Notes: generated by a model not told the origin, from the sequence alone. Shown: positions 18,034 to 28,552, counted from the first letter of the stretch. The stretch is DNA of 64,000 nucleotides from Listeria grandensis FSL F6-0971 (GCF_000525835.1 NZ_AODD01000002.1:186001-250000), one strand, 5' to 3'. Numbers and translations are program-made.

Positions 18034-18754
18034 ATGATAGTTGGAAATTTATCCATCGCATATAGTCAAGAAATCGTCGTGGAGAATATCTCCCTACAAA
18101 TAAAGCAAGGCAAGATGACAGGAATAATTGGTCCAAATGGAGCTGGGAAATCTACATTTTTAAAAGGTTTAATCGGACTGATCCCGTGTGAATCAGGGAC
18201 GGTAACGTGGGAATCACGAACAATAAAAGAGGTGCGGCACAAAATTGCCTACGTACCACAGCGGAATAGCGTAGACCTGACGTTCCCGATTACGGTACTA
18301 GATACTGTGCTAATAGGAACGTATCCAAAGTTAGGATTAATCAAATTACCACGAAAAAAAAGAACGCCAAATAGCGCGCGAGGCATTAGCGCAAGTAGAG
18401 ATGCTGGACTTTGCAAAACGCCAGATTGGCGAATTATCTGGCGGACAACTGCAGCGTGTGTTTATCGCGCGAGCTTTAGCGCAACAGGCCGATATTTTTT
18501 TGCTAGACGAACCGTTTGTGGGGATTGATATGACAAGTGAAGCACTTATTATCGAAGTGCTACAAAAACTGCGCGATGATGGGAAAACGATAATCGTGGT
18601 GCATCATGATTTTCATAAAGTAGCACGTTACTTTGATGAAATTATTTTGTTGAACAAGCAGTTAATAGCCTATGGCGAAACAGGTAGCACATTCACAGAG
18701 GAGAATATTTTGAAAACCTACGGACAGGGGTTCGGATGGGGAGGTGCTCAGTGA
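18034..18754 (+). CDS. Manganese/zinc-type ABC transporter ATP-binding protein, frameshifted as read
   Basis: ATPase of a metal-ion ABC importer. Walker A is GPNGAGKST (first frame), the signature [10 protein letters not shown] and Walker [13 protein letters not shown] (second frame). The frame breaks at an A8 run (18354-18361). With A7 the sequence continues [18 protein letters not shown] and gives a normal 239-residue protein. The stop overlaps the start of the permease gene. The MntR box upstream makes manganese the best guess for substrate. The shift is probably a base-calling error. Confidence 0.88.
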
Positions 18755-19593
18755 TGCTATTTCTAGAAGGTTTGATGCAATACGAATTTTTGCAAAAGGC
18801 GTTGCTGACATCGATTATTGTGGGTGTTGTTTCGGGTGTAATCGGTAGTTTTATCATTTTACGGGGGATGTCACTTATGGGGGATGCGATCTCTCATGCT
18901 GTTTTGCCTGGGGTTGCGATCTCTTATATGGTGGGTATTAATTTCTTTATTGGCGCGGCGGCATTTGGCATTGTTGCGGCACTCGGTATTGGCTTTGTCA
19001 ATCAAAATAGTAGGATTAAAAATGACACTGCGATTGGTATCGTGTTCAGCTCCTTTTTTGCCTTAGGGATTATTATGATTTCGCTAGCGCAAAGTTCCAC
19101 GGATTTATATCATATTTTATTTGGAAATGTGCTTGCTGTTCGTAGCAGTGATATGTGGATGACACTAGGAATCGGAATGTTGGTTATTCTGCTAGTGGGG
19201 TTATTCTACAAGGAATTGCTCGTTAGTTCGTTTGATCCGACAATGGCAGAAAGTTATGGCTTGAAAGTGCGGATGCTACATTATTTTCTGATGACGTTGT
19301 TGACGCTTGTGACGGTGGCTTCCTTGCAAACTGTTGGCATTATTCTTGTTGTGGCTATGTTGATTACGCCAGCTGCGACTGCTTATTTACTGACAAATCG
19401 ACTTTCCGTAATGCTATTTTTGGCGGCAGGATTTGGGGCGGTGAGCGCGATAGTCGGCCTGTATTTTAGTTATATGTACAATCTGGCATCAGGTGCTTCG
19501 ATCGTCCTCGCTGCGACCGCGTTATTTATACTCGTATTTTTATTTTCGCCGAAACAAGGAATTATTTTTGGGAGAAGGAGTGTGAAACAATGA
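18754..19593 (+). CDS. Metal ABC transporter permease (ABC-3 family)
   Basis: Integral membrane subunit with about eight helices, including the family motifs [18 protein letters not shown] and [22 protein letters not shown]. The start at 18754 overlaps the ATPase stop (TGATG), with GGGGAGGTG as ribosome binding site; an earlier in-frame ATG at 18736 is rejected. It overlaps the binding-protein gene by 4 bases. Confidence 0.92.
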   Translation: MLFLEGLMQYEFLQKALLTSIIVGVVSGVIGSFIILRGMSLMGDAISHAVLPGVAISYMVGINFFIGAAAFGIVAALGIGFVNQNSRIKNDTAIGIVFSSFFALGIIMISLAQSSTDLYHILFGNVLAVRSSDMWMTLGIGMLVILLVGLFYKELLVSSFDPTMAESYGLKVRMLHYFLMTLLTLVTVASLQTVGIILVVAMLITPAATAYLLTNRLSVMLFLAAGFGAVSAIVGLYFSYMYNLASGASIVLAATALFILVFLFSPKQGIIFGRRSVKQ

Positions 19594-20498
19594 AGAAAGT
19601 AATTTTAGCAGGTATGTTGGGATTGGTGCTATTATCGTTAGTGGCTTGTGGTAAAAATGAGAAGGCAACTGATCCAGATAAGCTGCAGGTTGTGACGACT
19701 TATTCGATTTTATATGACATTGTGAAGCAGGTCGGTGGCGACAAAATTGATCTATACAGCATTGTGCCAGTAGGAACAGATCCACATGAATACGATCCAT
19801 TGCCAAAAGATGTGCAAAAAATGGCGGATGCGGATTTGGTTTTTAATAATGGTTTGAACTTGGAAACTGGCAATGGGTGGTTTGATCGATTAATGGCATC
19901 TTCTGGTCAAAAAGAAGCGGTGGCGCTGAGTAAAGGCGTTTCTCCAAAGTTTCTGACAGCGAAAGGAAAAGAGAGTGAGACGGATCCACATGCGTGGCTA
20001 GATCTTCAAAATGGGATTAAGTACGCGGAAAATGCTCGGGATACATTGGTCAAGAAAGACCCAGATAATGCGGATTACTACAAGCAAAATGCAGGAAAAT
20101 ACATTGCAAAATTGGAGGCGTTGGACCGAGAAGCGAAGACGAAATTCGCAGATTTAAAGAATAAGACGCTGGTGACGAGCGAAGGTGCATTTAAATATTT
20201 TGCGGCAGCATACGGCTTAGAGGCGGCCTATATTTGGGAGATAAATACGGAAAATCAAGGGACGCCAGATCAGATGAAACAAATAATCGAGACGATCAGA
20301 ACGAAAAAAGTCCCGGTTTTATTTGTGGAAACTAGTGTAGATCCGAGAAGTATGGAAAGTGTATCTAGCGAAACTAATACACCAATCTTCGCAGAACTCT
20401 TCACAGATTCCACGGCAAAACCAGGAAAGCCGGGAGATTCATATTTAGAGATGATGGAATGGAACTTGGAAAAAATAGCATTAGGACTGAAAAGCTGA
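19590..20498 (+). CDS. Metal ABC transporter substrate-binding lipoprotein (ZnuA/MntA family)
   Basis: Surface lipoprotein with lipobox LVAC at residues 17-20. Cluster A-I metal-binding protein: His ligands are expected in GTDPHEYDP and ETDPHAWLD, Glu in [16 protein letters not shown] and Asp near the C-terminus. There is no His-rich loop of the kind seen in zinc-specific ZnuA, which with the MntR box favours manganese. Length is 302 residues. Confidence 0.9.
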   Translation: MKKVILAGMLGLVLLSLVACGKNEKATDPDKLQVVTTYSILYDIVKQVGGDKIDLYSIVPVGTDPHEYDPLPKDVQKMADADLVFNNGLNLETGNGWFDRLMASSGQKEAVALSKGVSPKFLTAKGKESETDPHAWLDLQNGIKYAENARDTLVKKDPDNADYYKQNAGKYIAKLEALDREAKTKFADLKNKTLVTSEGAFKYFAAAYGLEAAYIWEINTENQGTPDQMKQIIETIRTKKVPVLFVETSVDPRSMESVSSETNTPIFAELFTDSTAKPGKPGDSYLEMMEWNLEKIALGLKS

Positions 20499-20575
20499 AG
20501 CTAGTTGTGAAGGCGCAAGGCATGACGCGGTACATGGATGGCATGTTCACCGCGTTTTCATGCCTATTGAGGCGC
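20497..20575 (+). repeat. Degenerate third copy of the intergenic repeat with terminator hairpin
   Basis: GAAGCT, GAAGGCGC and CATGACGC-GTACA (20497-20545) line up with the second half of the 82-bp repeats at 17.6-17.9 kb. Within it, GGCATGACGCGGT can pair with ACCGCGTTTTCATGCC, a likely terminator for the metal transporter operon. Confidence 0.5.
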
Positions 20576-20594
20576 TAATTCAGCTACATACGAT

Positions 20595-21945
20595 TCACAA
20601 GCTACCCAGTAACTTTTTCTCCGTAAACCGTACTCGGACCGAAAGGATGAAAGCCGCGATGAACAGTCCGGCGCTAAGCCCGATCCAAAATCCAAACGGA
20701 CCAAGATTAGTATACGAAAGGGCTAATCCAAGCGGCAGGCCGATCACCCAATAGGAAATAAAGGCAACGATCGACGTAACGAAAACATCTTTATAGCCAC
20801 GAAGCGCTCCGAGTACTGGTGATAAAAGAGCATCCGCGAATTGGAATAATACAGCGTAAATCAAGAAGTGCGTAATCAAATTTGCTAGTTTTGGATCAGA
20901 AGTGTAAAGTGATGCGATCTGATCGCGGAATAAGAGTAGTAGTATGCCGTTTAGCACGCCGATAGAAATCGCCGAAACCATTCCGATATGCCGATATTTT
21001 TTCGCATCTGCCACTCGCTTTGCGCCGGTTTCAAACCCAACTAATATGGTTAACGCCGCCGCAATACTAAGCGGGAAGGCGTATAGCAAGGTTGGTACGC
21101 TAATAGCGGATTGGTGCGCCGCAATGGTATCCGTACCAAAACGTCCCATAAAAACAGTAACCGCTGAGAAAATACTCACTTCAAAAAGAATCGTCAAACC
21201 GTTAGGCACACCAAGTTTGATAATCTCCTTTATTTTTCTCCAATCTATTTTTGCAAAGCCAGAAAAAATATGATAATCACGTAAACGCTTCTGACTTTGA
21301 ATCAAAATAATCGTGACAATCAGTACCATCCAATAGGTAATCCCTGTTGCTAAGCCACTTCCCGCACCACCCATTTCAGGGAAACCCCAATTACCAAAAA
21401 TAAGTAGGTAGTTCAAGAAAATATTCACAGGCACCGTAATCAAAGTGATGGCCATCGTGACCCGAGTAAGGCCGAGTGAATCAATAAAAGCACGTAATAC
21501 AGAATAAAAGAAAAAAGCCGGGATACCAAAACAAATCCCATTTAAAAAAATGTTTCGCAATTTCTGCAACGGCAGGATCAAGACCCATGGCACGCAAGAT
21601 CGATGGCACGAATAAAAAGTTAAGTGCGAGTAGTAAAATTGCAAGTCCGATCGCGATATAAAGACCGTTGCTCACTGTTCTTTTAATATCATGGCTTTCT
21701 CCGCGACCTAATAATTGCGAAATAATAGGTGTGACAGCCATTAATAGACCGGACAAACTAGCATTAAAAGGACCCCATAAGGAGTTACCAATCGCAGTTC
21801 CAGCCAAGGCTTCGTTGGAATAATGCCCGGACATCATCGTATCAATCAAGGCCATCGAAAAAAGCAGCAACTGTGAAATAACGACAGGCGTAAAAATAAC
21901 TAAAAATTGGCGCCATTTTTCACTGCGCGTAAATGTTTGTTCCAA
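20595..21945 (-). CDS. MATE family efflux transporter, frameshifted as read
   Basis: Multidrug and toxic-compound extrusion transporter driven by Na+ or H+. The N-terminal frame starts at 21945 and shows the family core QLLLFSMALIDTMMSGHYS and ISQLLGRGE. The frame breaks at an A7 run (21544-21550). With one base fewer it continues HFLNGICFGIPAFFFYSVLRAF into the second half (LGVPNGLTILFEVSIFS, GFETGAKRVADAKKY). The repaired protein has 449 residues, normal for MATE with 12 helices. Substrate unknown. Confidence 0.9.
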
Positions 21946-22066
21946 AATGGTGCTCCCCTTTCTATATAAACCATCAACACCCGATTATAGCATAAGAAAT
22001 AACGTTCCGTCACGAATGATTTTTCACAAGATACAAGCAAAAGCTCTATGCGAATCTTCTCGCGTC

Positions 22067-22075
22067 TGTTATAAT
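22067..22075 (+). promoter_or_regulatory. Extended -10 promoter of the NCS2 permease gene
   Basis: TGT followed by TATAAT (22070-22075). The 60-base leader is G-rich but does not match a purine riboswitch. Confidence 0.4.
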
Positions 22076-22139
22076 AAGGGTTCGTGGTAGGGGCGAGACT
22101 CTACGGGTTGGGAGAGGGATAATTGAATAAAGAGGAATT

Positions 22140-23426
22140 ATGATGCAAAGATTATTGGACAAAATCTTTCAGTTGAAAGCGCATCGGACATCGGTTCGAA
22201 CGGAGCTCTTAGCTGGAATGATAGGTTTTTTCACCGTTGTCTACATTATTGTTGTCAATAGTTCGATTTTGGCAGAGGCTGGTGTACCGTATCAAGGTGC
22301 CATTATTGCAACGATTTTTATATCGGTTGTAGGTTGTTTTGTGATGGGGTTTTGGGCGAATGCACCGCTGATTTTGATGCCAGGTATGGGGATTAATGCG
22401 TTATTTGCGTATAATTTTGTGCAGACACTTGGTTTGTCGTGGCAGCAAGCGCTGGCCGTCGTTTTTATCAGTGGCTTCTTATTCATGATTTTAGCATTTA
22501 CACCATTAGCTAGAAAGTTGAACGACACGATTCCACTTATTTTGAAACAAGGGATCACGGTCGGTTTAGGGCTATTTTTAGTACTGCTAGGTCTTGAAAA
22601 AGGAGAAATTGTCACACGCGGCGAACATTCGATTTTGGCGTTTGGCAATATGCACGATCCATTTGTGTTGGCAACGCTGATTACGCTCGTGCTAACGATG
22701 ATTTTGCTGGTGCGCAAAGTGCCAGGTGCTTTTTTGTGGAGCATCTTGATTGGAACGATCGTTAGTGTTCTGTTTGGTGTGCATGGTGAGGTTTCTAAAG
22801 ACGCGATGAGTTTGGCGCCATGGAAAGACGTGCTGTTTCAGGCCGATTTTTCCGGTGTTGGGCAAGTAGCTTTTTGGACGAGTGTATTTTCACTAACCAT
22901 GGTACTCGTATTCGAAACGGTTGGGTTGACGTTCGGTCAGACGAAACAACTAGGCCAAACGGAAAAATTGCCACGCGTACTGCAAGCGAGTAGCTTCACG
23001 GCATTCCTATCCGGATTGTTTGGGACAAGTCCGACGATTTCCGCGTTAGAGATCGGCTCGATGACAGGAAGTGGCGCACGAACTGGTTTAGCATCGGTGA
23101 CGGTTGGTATTTTCTTCTTGGCGTCGCTCGTGCTGATGCCGTATATTTCTTTCATCCCAAACAGCGCCATTGCGCCCATCTTGATTGTGATTGGGATGTC
23201 GATGTTACAGGAAATCAAGGAAATGGATTTTAGCAATGCCGCAGATACGTTCTCAGCACTCCTCATCGTTGTTATCATCCCATTCTCGTATAGTATCGCC
23301 GACGGAATTGCAGTCGGATTCATCGCGTACCCGATTTTGAAATTATTTACAAAAAATCGCACGCGAACGCCGATACTTATGTATATCATTGCGGCATTAT
23401 TTTTGTTACAATTTATTCTGCAATGA
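22140..23426 (+). CDS. NCS2 family nucleobase permease (AzgA/PbuG-like)
   Basis: Proton symporter for purine bases, most likely hypoxanthine, guanine or adenine. The AzgA subfamily signature is seen as MPGMGINALFAYNFV, with FETVGLTFGQTKQLG and SPTISALEIGSMTGSGARTGLASV in the substrate region. About 12 to 14 helices in 428 residues. The exact base cannot be read from sequence. Confidence 0.9.
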   Translation: MMQRLLDKIFQLKAHRTSVRTELLAGMIGFFTVVYIIVVNSSILAEAGVPYQGAIIATIFISVVGCFVMGFWANAPLILMPGMGINALFAYNFVQTLGLSWQQALAVVFISGFLFMILAFTPLARKLNDTIPLILKQGITVGLGLFLVLLGLEKGEIVTRGEHSILAFGNMHDPFVLATLITLVLTMILLVRKVPGAFLWSILIGTIVSVLFGVHGEVSKDAMSLAPWKDVLFQADFSGVGQVAFWTSVFSLTMVLVFETVGLTFGQTKQLGQTEKLPRVLQASSFTAFLSGLFGTSPTISALEIGSMTGSGARTGLASVTVGIFFLASLVLMPYISFIPNSAIAPILIVIGMSMLQEIKEMDFSNAADTFSALLIVVIIPFSYSIADGIAVGFIAYPILKLFTKNRTRTPILMYIIAALFLLQFILQ

Positions 23427-23498
23427 TGAAACGTGTGAGGTGAGTCTGGTTTTGCTAGACTCATCTCATTACATATATAAAGGAAAAGAGGAATCAAC

Positions 23499-23970
23499 GT
23501 GATCTATTATTATCTTATCGCACTTGTTGTTGTTGTCATTGACCAGTTTACCAAATGGCTTATCGTGCAGAATTTAGACCTAAGAGAAGTGGTGGAAATC
23601 ATTCCTGGTTTCTTAAATATCACATCGCATCGAAATTCTGGTGCGGCTTGGGGTGTTTTAGAGGGAAGAATGTGGTTTTTCTATCTGATTACGCTCGTAG
23701 TTATCGGCGTTCTTATTTACTTCATGCAACGCTACGCGAAGAACAGTAAGCTTTTAGGTGTAAGTTTAGCACTTGTTTTAGGTGGCGCGATTGGGAACTT
23801 TATCGATCGCATACTCCATCAAGAAGTGGTCGACTTTGTACAAACAATTTGGGGAAATTATTACTTCCCAATTTTTAATGTCGCGGATGCAAGTCTGACG
23901 ATAGGCGTGATTTTACTCATTGTCTACGTGTTCTTGGATGATCGCAAATCGAAAGGAAACAAAAAAATGA
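23499..23970 (+). CDS. lspA: Lipoprotein signal peptidase LspA (fused in frame to RluD as read)
   Basis: Aspartic protease that removes signal peptides from prolipoproteins in the membrane. Catalytic blocks are FNVADASLTIG and GGAIGNFIDRI; the N-terminal VVIDQFTKW motif and about four helices are visible. As read, the frame runs through an A7 run (23961-23967) into rluD, making a 456-codon ORF. With A6 the gene stops at the TGA overlapping the rluD ATG, giving 156 residues, the normal size. The fusion is therefore probably an artefact. Confidence 0.93.
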
Positions 23971-24869
23971 CACAAAATACCGTAATTATTCCGGAAAAAT
24001 TAAATGGTACGCGCTTGGATAAAGGGCTTGCCGAACTGCTAGAAATCACACGATCCGCCGTACAAACGTTGCTAAAAGACGATGCCATCCTTGTCAATGG
24101 TGAGCAAACAAAACCGAACTATAAATGCAAAACGGGCGATGAAATCACGTATATGGAACGCGAGCCGGAGGAATTAGATATCATTGCCGAAGATATTCCG
24201 CTTGATATTTACTACGAAGACGCAGACATGCTCGTTGTGAATAAGCCACAGGGCATGGTAGTCCACCCATCTGCTGGTCACACATCAGGGACACTCGTGA
24301 ACGCTCTACTTTTCCATTGTCAAGATCTTTCAGGCATCAATGGCAAAATTCGCCCAGGCATCGTGCATCGTATTGATAAAGACACGTCAGGTCTGTTGAT
24401 GGTTGCTAAAAACGATAAAGCGCATGAATCCTTGGCTGAGCAACTCTACGATAAAACCAGTGATCGTGAATATATCGCGCTTGTGCACGGCGTTATCAAG
24501 CATCAAAAAGGAACCATCGATGCACCAATCGGACGTTCAAAAGAAGATCGTCAAAAGATGGGGATCGTGAATGATGGGAAAGAGTCGCGGACGCATTTTG
24601 AAGTGTTGGAACGTTTTACAGGTTATACATTAATAAAATGCCGTTTAGAGACTGGTAGGACACATCAGATTCGCGTGCATTTGAAATATATTGGACATCC
24701 ACTTGCTGGTGATCCGAAATATGGACTGAAAAACACGATTAAAGGCGAAGGGCAATTTTTACATGCCTCTGAGCTCGGATTTACGCATCCAACAACAGGC
24801 GAGCGGATGAATTTTGAAGCACCGTTACCTGCGATTTTTCAAGAAGCTTTGGAAATTTTGAGAGAATGA
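23967..24869 (+). CDS. RluA/RluD family 23S rRNA pseudouridine synthase
   Basis: Isomerises uridines in large-subunit rRNA. An N-terminal S4 RNA-binding domain (LNGTRLDKGLAELLEITRSAVQTLL) is followed by the catalytic domain with HRIDKDTSGLLMVAKN (catalytic Asp) and RLETGRTHQIRVHLKYIGHPLAGD. The native start is probably the ATG at 23967 behind AAAGGAAAC, giving 300 residues. It overlaps the lspA stop by 4 bases once the extra A is removed. Confidence 0.93.
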   Translation: MTQNTVIIPEKLNGTRLDKGLAELLEITRSAVQTLLKDDAILVNGEQTKPNYKCKTGDEITYMEREPEELDIIAEDIPLDIYYEDADMLVVNKPQGMVVHPSAGHTSGTLVNALLFHCQDLSGINGKIRPGIVHRIDKDTSGLLMVAKNDKAHESLAEQLYDKTSDREYIALVHGVIKHQKGTIDAPIGRSKEDRQKMGIVNDGKESRTHFEVLERFTGYTLIKCRLETGRTHQIRVHLKYIGHPLAGDPKYGLKNTIKGEGQFLHASELGFTHPTTGERMNFEAPLPAIFQEALEILRE

Positions 24870-24901
24870 AGTTGTTGAGGGTATTCATTTTTTGAGTTAT
24901 G

Positions 24902-25038
24902 TGGTATGATGGAAGAAATAAAAATAACCGCTAGTCTAGATTTCGACTAGCGGTACGGAATCCGCTTTAAGGCGGACAACGTTTCATGATGAGAAATAAT
25001 CCACTAAGTTTGTAGGCCTAGGGGGATTATTTTTTTTG
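24902..25038 (+). ncRNA. Putative antitoxin RNA convergent to the holin-like toxin gene
   Basis: An extended -10 (TGG TATGAT, 24902-24910) would start an RNA near 24917. It would end at a terminator (AATAATCC 24995-25002 pairing with GGATTATT 25024-25031, then eight Ts). It runs antisense to the 3' part of the toxin message and overlaps the toxin stop codon. The layout matches the known TxpA/RatA type I pair. No direct evidence of expression. Confidence 0.55.
24911..24954 (-). terminator. Terminator of the toxin message
   Basis: On the minus strand ACCGCTAGTC pairs with GACTAGCGGT (24927-24954), followed by TATTTTTATTTC. A perfect 10-bp stem. The same hairpin would form near the 5' end of the opposing RNA. 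Confidence 0.65.
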
Positions 25039-25131
25039 CGTTAAATGCAAGAAAAATGTCAACAGTGCGAGTAGAAAGATACCACCTGTGAAAAGCATCG
25101 CGAAAAGCGCAATGATGTCCGTTACTGTCAT
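25027..25131 (-). CDS. Putative holin-like type I toxin peptide, 34 residues
   Basis: Small hydrophobic peptide starting MTVTDIIALFAMLF, with one membrane helix and the C-terminal tail HLTQKK. Size, the MTV start, the central helix and the Lys tail fit the holin-like toxin family (TxpA/BsrG-type). A very strong ribosome binding site, AGAAAGGAGG, lies upstream. It can pair with an upstream CCTCC, so translation may be blocked until the message is processed, as in known type I toxins. Expected to depolarise the membrane if expressed without its RNA antitoxin. Not found by a 60-codon ORF cut-off. Confidence 0.7.
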   Translation of the reverse strand: MTVTDIIALFAMLFTGGIFLLALLTFFLHLTQKK

Positions 25132-25190
25132 ATGACAACGCCTCCTTTCTGGAGGAAACGCTTATCCGCCCTAAAGACTTCCGTGCGCCT

Positions 25191-25199
25191 ATTATAGCA
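25191..25199 (-). promoter_or_regulatory. Extended -10 promoter of the toxin gene
   Basis: On the minus strand TGC precedes TATAAT (plus-strand 25191-25199). It would give a 5' leader of about 50 bases containing the CCTCC/GGAGG hairpin. Confidence 0.5.
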
Positions 25200-25304
25200 C
25201 AGGATTTGGTATAAAAGAGTGCTTATTTCTAAAGTCGTATTTAGATTGATTTTACGCGTTTTTAACCCCTGATATGAACTTTATACGCTGCTCGATAAAA
25301 CTAG

Positions 25305-25333
25305 TTGACAAACCCCCTATAGTAGGATAAACT
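25305..25333 (+). promoter_or_regulatory. Promoter of the pyr operon
   Basis: TTGACA (25305-25310), a 17-base spacer and TAAACT (25328-25333), directly upstream of the PyrR-binding leader. Confidence 0.75.
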
Positions 25334-25363
25334 GAACCTAGTTAAATAACAGTCCTTTAACAT

Positions 25364-25466
25364 AGTCCAGAGAGGCTAAGAAGGTAACGTGATTTGGGAA
25401 TTTCTATGCCCAATTGGATTCTGTACGTAAACCCTTTGCCGCGCTCTTGGCAGAGGGTTTTTATTT
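25364..25466 (+). promoter_or_regulatory. PyrR-dependent attenuator upstream of pyrR
   Basis: The PyrR-binding loop AGTCCAGAGAGGCT lies at 25364-25377. The terminator is AACCCTTTGCC pairing with GGCAGAGGGTT (25430-25459) followed by TTTATTTT. With UMP or UTP, PyrR binds the loop and lets the terminator form; when pyrimidines are low the antiterminator forms. Confidence 0.9.
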
Positions 25467-25473
25467 TGTCTAA

Positions 25474-26037
<564 letters not shown>

Positions 26038-26141
26038 GATAATCCAGCATGTTGAAAAACCAGTTTTCGTAGACTATTCGCCGAATTTGGCGACGGAGAT
26101 GAGCGTTTGAAGACAACGCTGGAAGAACGCTTTTTTAAAAC

Positions 26142-26240
26142 AGTCCAGAGAGGCTGATAAAGGGTGATGAACGGGGAATAGGTCTATCCTAAATCCAGTA
26201 CATAACTGCTCTTTGTCGCAATTTGGCAAGGGGTATTTTT
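26142..26240 (+). promoter_or_regulatory. Second PyrR-dependent attenuator, upstream of pyrP
   Basis: AGTCCAGAGAGGCT recurs at 26142-26155. The terminator stem CTCTTTGTC/GGCAAGGGG (26209-26233) with GU pairs is followed by TATTTTTT. The two 14-base PyrR loops are identical. Confidence 0.88.
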
Positions 26241-26270
26241 TATGACTTAGAGTCGGAAAGAGGGAGTAAG

Positions 26271-27566
26271 ATGACAGAAGAAACGACACCAGAAAATTAC
26301 GTAAAGCCAGTATTAGATATTCACGAGAAACCGGTTTGGAATAAATGGATTATTCTTAGCATCCAGCATCTGTTCACGATGTTTGGCTCGACGATCTTTG
26401 TGCCAACTGTGACCGGCTTAAATCCAAGCGTGGCCCTGATATCAAGTGGTCTTGGGACGCTAGCTTACCTGATTATTACACGCGGCAAAATTCCAGCTTA
26501 CTTAGGTTCATCATTTGCGTTTATCGCACCAATAACGATTTTGCTTACGGCGAAATCTGGCGGAGGACCTGGGGCCGTTATGGTCGGGACGTTCTCGGTT
26601 GGGATTGTGTACGCGATTGTGGCGATGATTGTTTATTACGTGGGAATCGAATGGATTCAACGCGTACTGCCGCCAATCGTGGTGGGGCCGGTTATCATGG
26701 TTATCGGTTTGTCGCTTGCGCCAAGTGCTGCGGCGATGGCGATGGGAACGAACAACGGTGGCGCATATGATTATAAAATTTTATTAGTCGCTTTGATCAC
26801 GCTAGTCGTTACGATTATCGCGATGATGTTTTTCAAAGGGTTCTTCGGACTTATCCCGATACTTTGCGGGTTTGTTATAGGCTACTTGGTGAGTATGGCA
26901 TTTGGGTTGGTCGATTATACACTTATTCAAAATGCGAGTCTTTTCCAAGTGCCTGACTTCACGATTCCGTTTGTGAATATGGATCCGGTTGTTACGCTGA
27001 CGGTTGTGCTTTCGATGGCGCCGCTTGCTTTTGTGACGATGGCGGAACATATGGGGCATCAATTGCTTTTGAACAGAATTACGAATCGTAACTTTTTTAA
27101 AGATCCAGGTTTGCATCGTTCGCTTGCAGCAGATGGTACGGCGTCGATTATTGCTTCCCTTATCGGCGGGCCTCCTGTAACGACGTACGGTGAGAACATT
27201 GGGGTGCTGGCGATTACGAAAGTGTACAGTGTCTTCGTAATCGGGGGTGCTGCGGTGTTTGCGATCGCGTTTGGCTTCATCGGCTACATTAACGCCGTCA
27301 TCACATCGGTACCAACGGCGGTGCTTGGCGGCATCTCCTTACTCTTGTTCGGAGTTATAGCAACGAGTGGTTTGCGGATGATGATTGAAAGTCGCGTAGA
27401 TCTTAGCGTGAACCGCAACATGATCATTGCATCGGTGGTCCTTGTTGTCGGAATCGGCGGCTTGCTAGTTGAAATCGGTTCTTTCAAACTAGAAGGTATG
27501 GCGATGGCGGCATTGCTTGGGATTATCTTAAACTTGGTCTTACCTGAAGCAAAAACACATAAATAA
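26271..27566 (+). CDS. pyrP: Uracil permease PyrP
   Basis: Uracil/proton symporter of the NCS2 (UraA) type. Motifs include QHLFTMFGSTIFVPTVTGLNPS near the N-terminus and GGPPVTTYGENIGVLAITKVYS with the substrate-binding Glu. About 14 helices in 431 residues. The start is set at 26271 after AGAGGGAG; the in-frame TTG at 26223 lies inside the attenuator terminator. Confidence 0.94.
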   Translation: MTEETTPENYVKPVLDIHEKPVWNKWIILSIQHLFTMFGSTIFVPTVTGLNPSVALISSGLGTLAYLIITRGKIPAYLGSSFAFIAPITILLTAKSGGGPGAVMVGTFSVGIVYAIVAMIVYYVGIEWIQRVLPPIVVGPVIMVIGLSLAPSAAAMAMGTNNGGAYDYKILLVALITLVVTIIAMMFFKGFFGLIPILCGFVIGYLVSMAFGLVDYTLIQNASLFQVPDFTIPFVNMDPVVTLTVVLSMAPLAFVTMAEHMGHQLLLNRITNRNFFKDPGLHRSLAADGTASIIASLIGGPPVTTYGENIGVLAITKVYSVFVIGGAAVFAIAFGFIGYINAVITSVPTAVLGGISLLLFGVIATSGLRMMIESRVDLSVNRNMIIASVVLVVGIGGLLVEIGSFKLEGMAMAALLGIILNLVLPEAKTHK

Positions 27567-27579
27567 AAACAACGACGAG

Positions 27580-27610
27580 ACCTCTAAAACGCAATTTTGG
27601 AGGTTTTCGT
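27580..27610 (+). terminator. Intercistronic terminator between pyrP and pyrB
   Basis: ACCTCTAAAA pairs with TTTTGGAGGT (one GU) over a CGCAA loop, followed by only four Ts. No PyrR loop is visible in the 74-base gap. It probably reduces, without PyrR control, read-through into the biosynthetic genes. Confidence 0.6.
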
Positions 27611-27640
27611 ATAAATAATAAGGAAAAGGTGGCGTTTTGA

Positions 27641-28552
27641 ATGAAGGATCTAGTGTCGATGGAAGAGCTTTCTGTAGTGGAAATTGGAGAATTGCTTGAT
27701 CGGGCAGCGCGTTTCAAACAAGGAGAGATTTGGACTCCGAAAAAACAAAGGTATGCCGTGAACATGTTTTTTGAGGCAAGCACGCGAACGCACAACAGTT
27801 TTGAGATGGCTGAGAAGAAGCTTGGCATTGACGTCCTGTCATTTGATCCTTCTAAATCAAGCGTGACAAAAGGAGAAACGTTATATGATACGGCGCTGAC
27901 GATGCAGGCGATTGGTGTGGATGTAGCGGTAATCCGGCATTCAGATGAGAATTATTATGAGCCACTTCGCAAATTAGGGATTGCGGTTGTGAATGGCGGT
28001 GATGGTTGTGGGCAACATCCGAGTCAGTCGTTGTTGGACTTGTTTACCATTAAGGAAGAGTTTGGTGGATTTAAAGGGTTGAAGGTCGCGATTGTTGGGG
28101 ATATTGTGCATAGTCGAGTGGCGAATTCGAACATGCAGGCGCTGAAACGACTGGGAGCGGAAGTGTTCTTTGCAGGGCCGCCGGAGTGGATGCGTGAGAG
28201 TTGTGCTGCGCTTGGGACGTATATGGCGATGGATGATTTGGTGGAGCAGATGGACGTGATTATGCTCTTGCGTGTGCAAGAGGAGCGGCATGATGGCTTG
28301 CTTAGTTTTACGAAGGCGGATTATCACGCAAAATACGGTTTGACAAAAGCGCGGGCGGCGAGAATGAAGGAACGTGCGATTATCATGCATCCAAGTCCTG
28401 TGAATCGGGATGTGGAGATTGCGGATAGTTTGGTGGAATGCGAGAAATCGCGCATTGTGGAACAAATGACGAACGGTGTATATATTCGGATGGCTATTTT
28501 AGAGGCAGTTTGCCAAGATAAAGAAACGAGGGTGACGACATGTACGTATTGA
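27641..28552 (+). CDS. pyrB: Aspartate carbamoyltransferase catalytic subunit PyrB
   Basis: Condenses carbamoyl phosphate with aspartate. The carbamoyl-phosphate motif [20 protein letters not shown] and the aspartate-site region [12 protein letters not shown] are present. The 303-residue length is normal for the Gram-positive enzyme without a regulatory chain. Its end overlaps pyrC by 13 bases. Confidence 0.97.
   Translation: MKDLVSMEELSVVEIGELLDRAARFKQGEIWTPKKQRYAVNMFFEASTRTHNSFEMAEKKLGIDVLSFDPSKSSVTKGETLYDTALTMQAIGVDVAVIRHSDENYYEPLRKLGIAVVNGGDGCGQHPSQSLLDLFTIKEEFGGFKGLKVAIVGDIVHSRVANSNMQALKRLGAEVFFAGPPEWMRESCAALGTYMAMDDLVEQMDVIMLLRVQEERHDGLLSFTKADYHAKYGLTKARAARMKERAIIMHPSPVNRDVEIADSLVECEKSRIVEQMTNGVYIRMAILEAVCQDKETRVTTCTY

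Noticed and set aside
22021-22139. Purine riboswitch before the NCS2 permease
   Set aside because: The leader is too short and lacks the conserved loop sequences of the purine aptamer.
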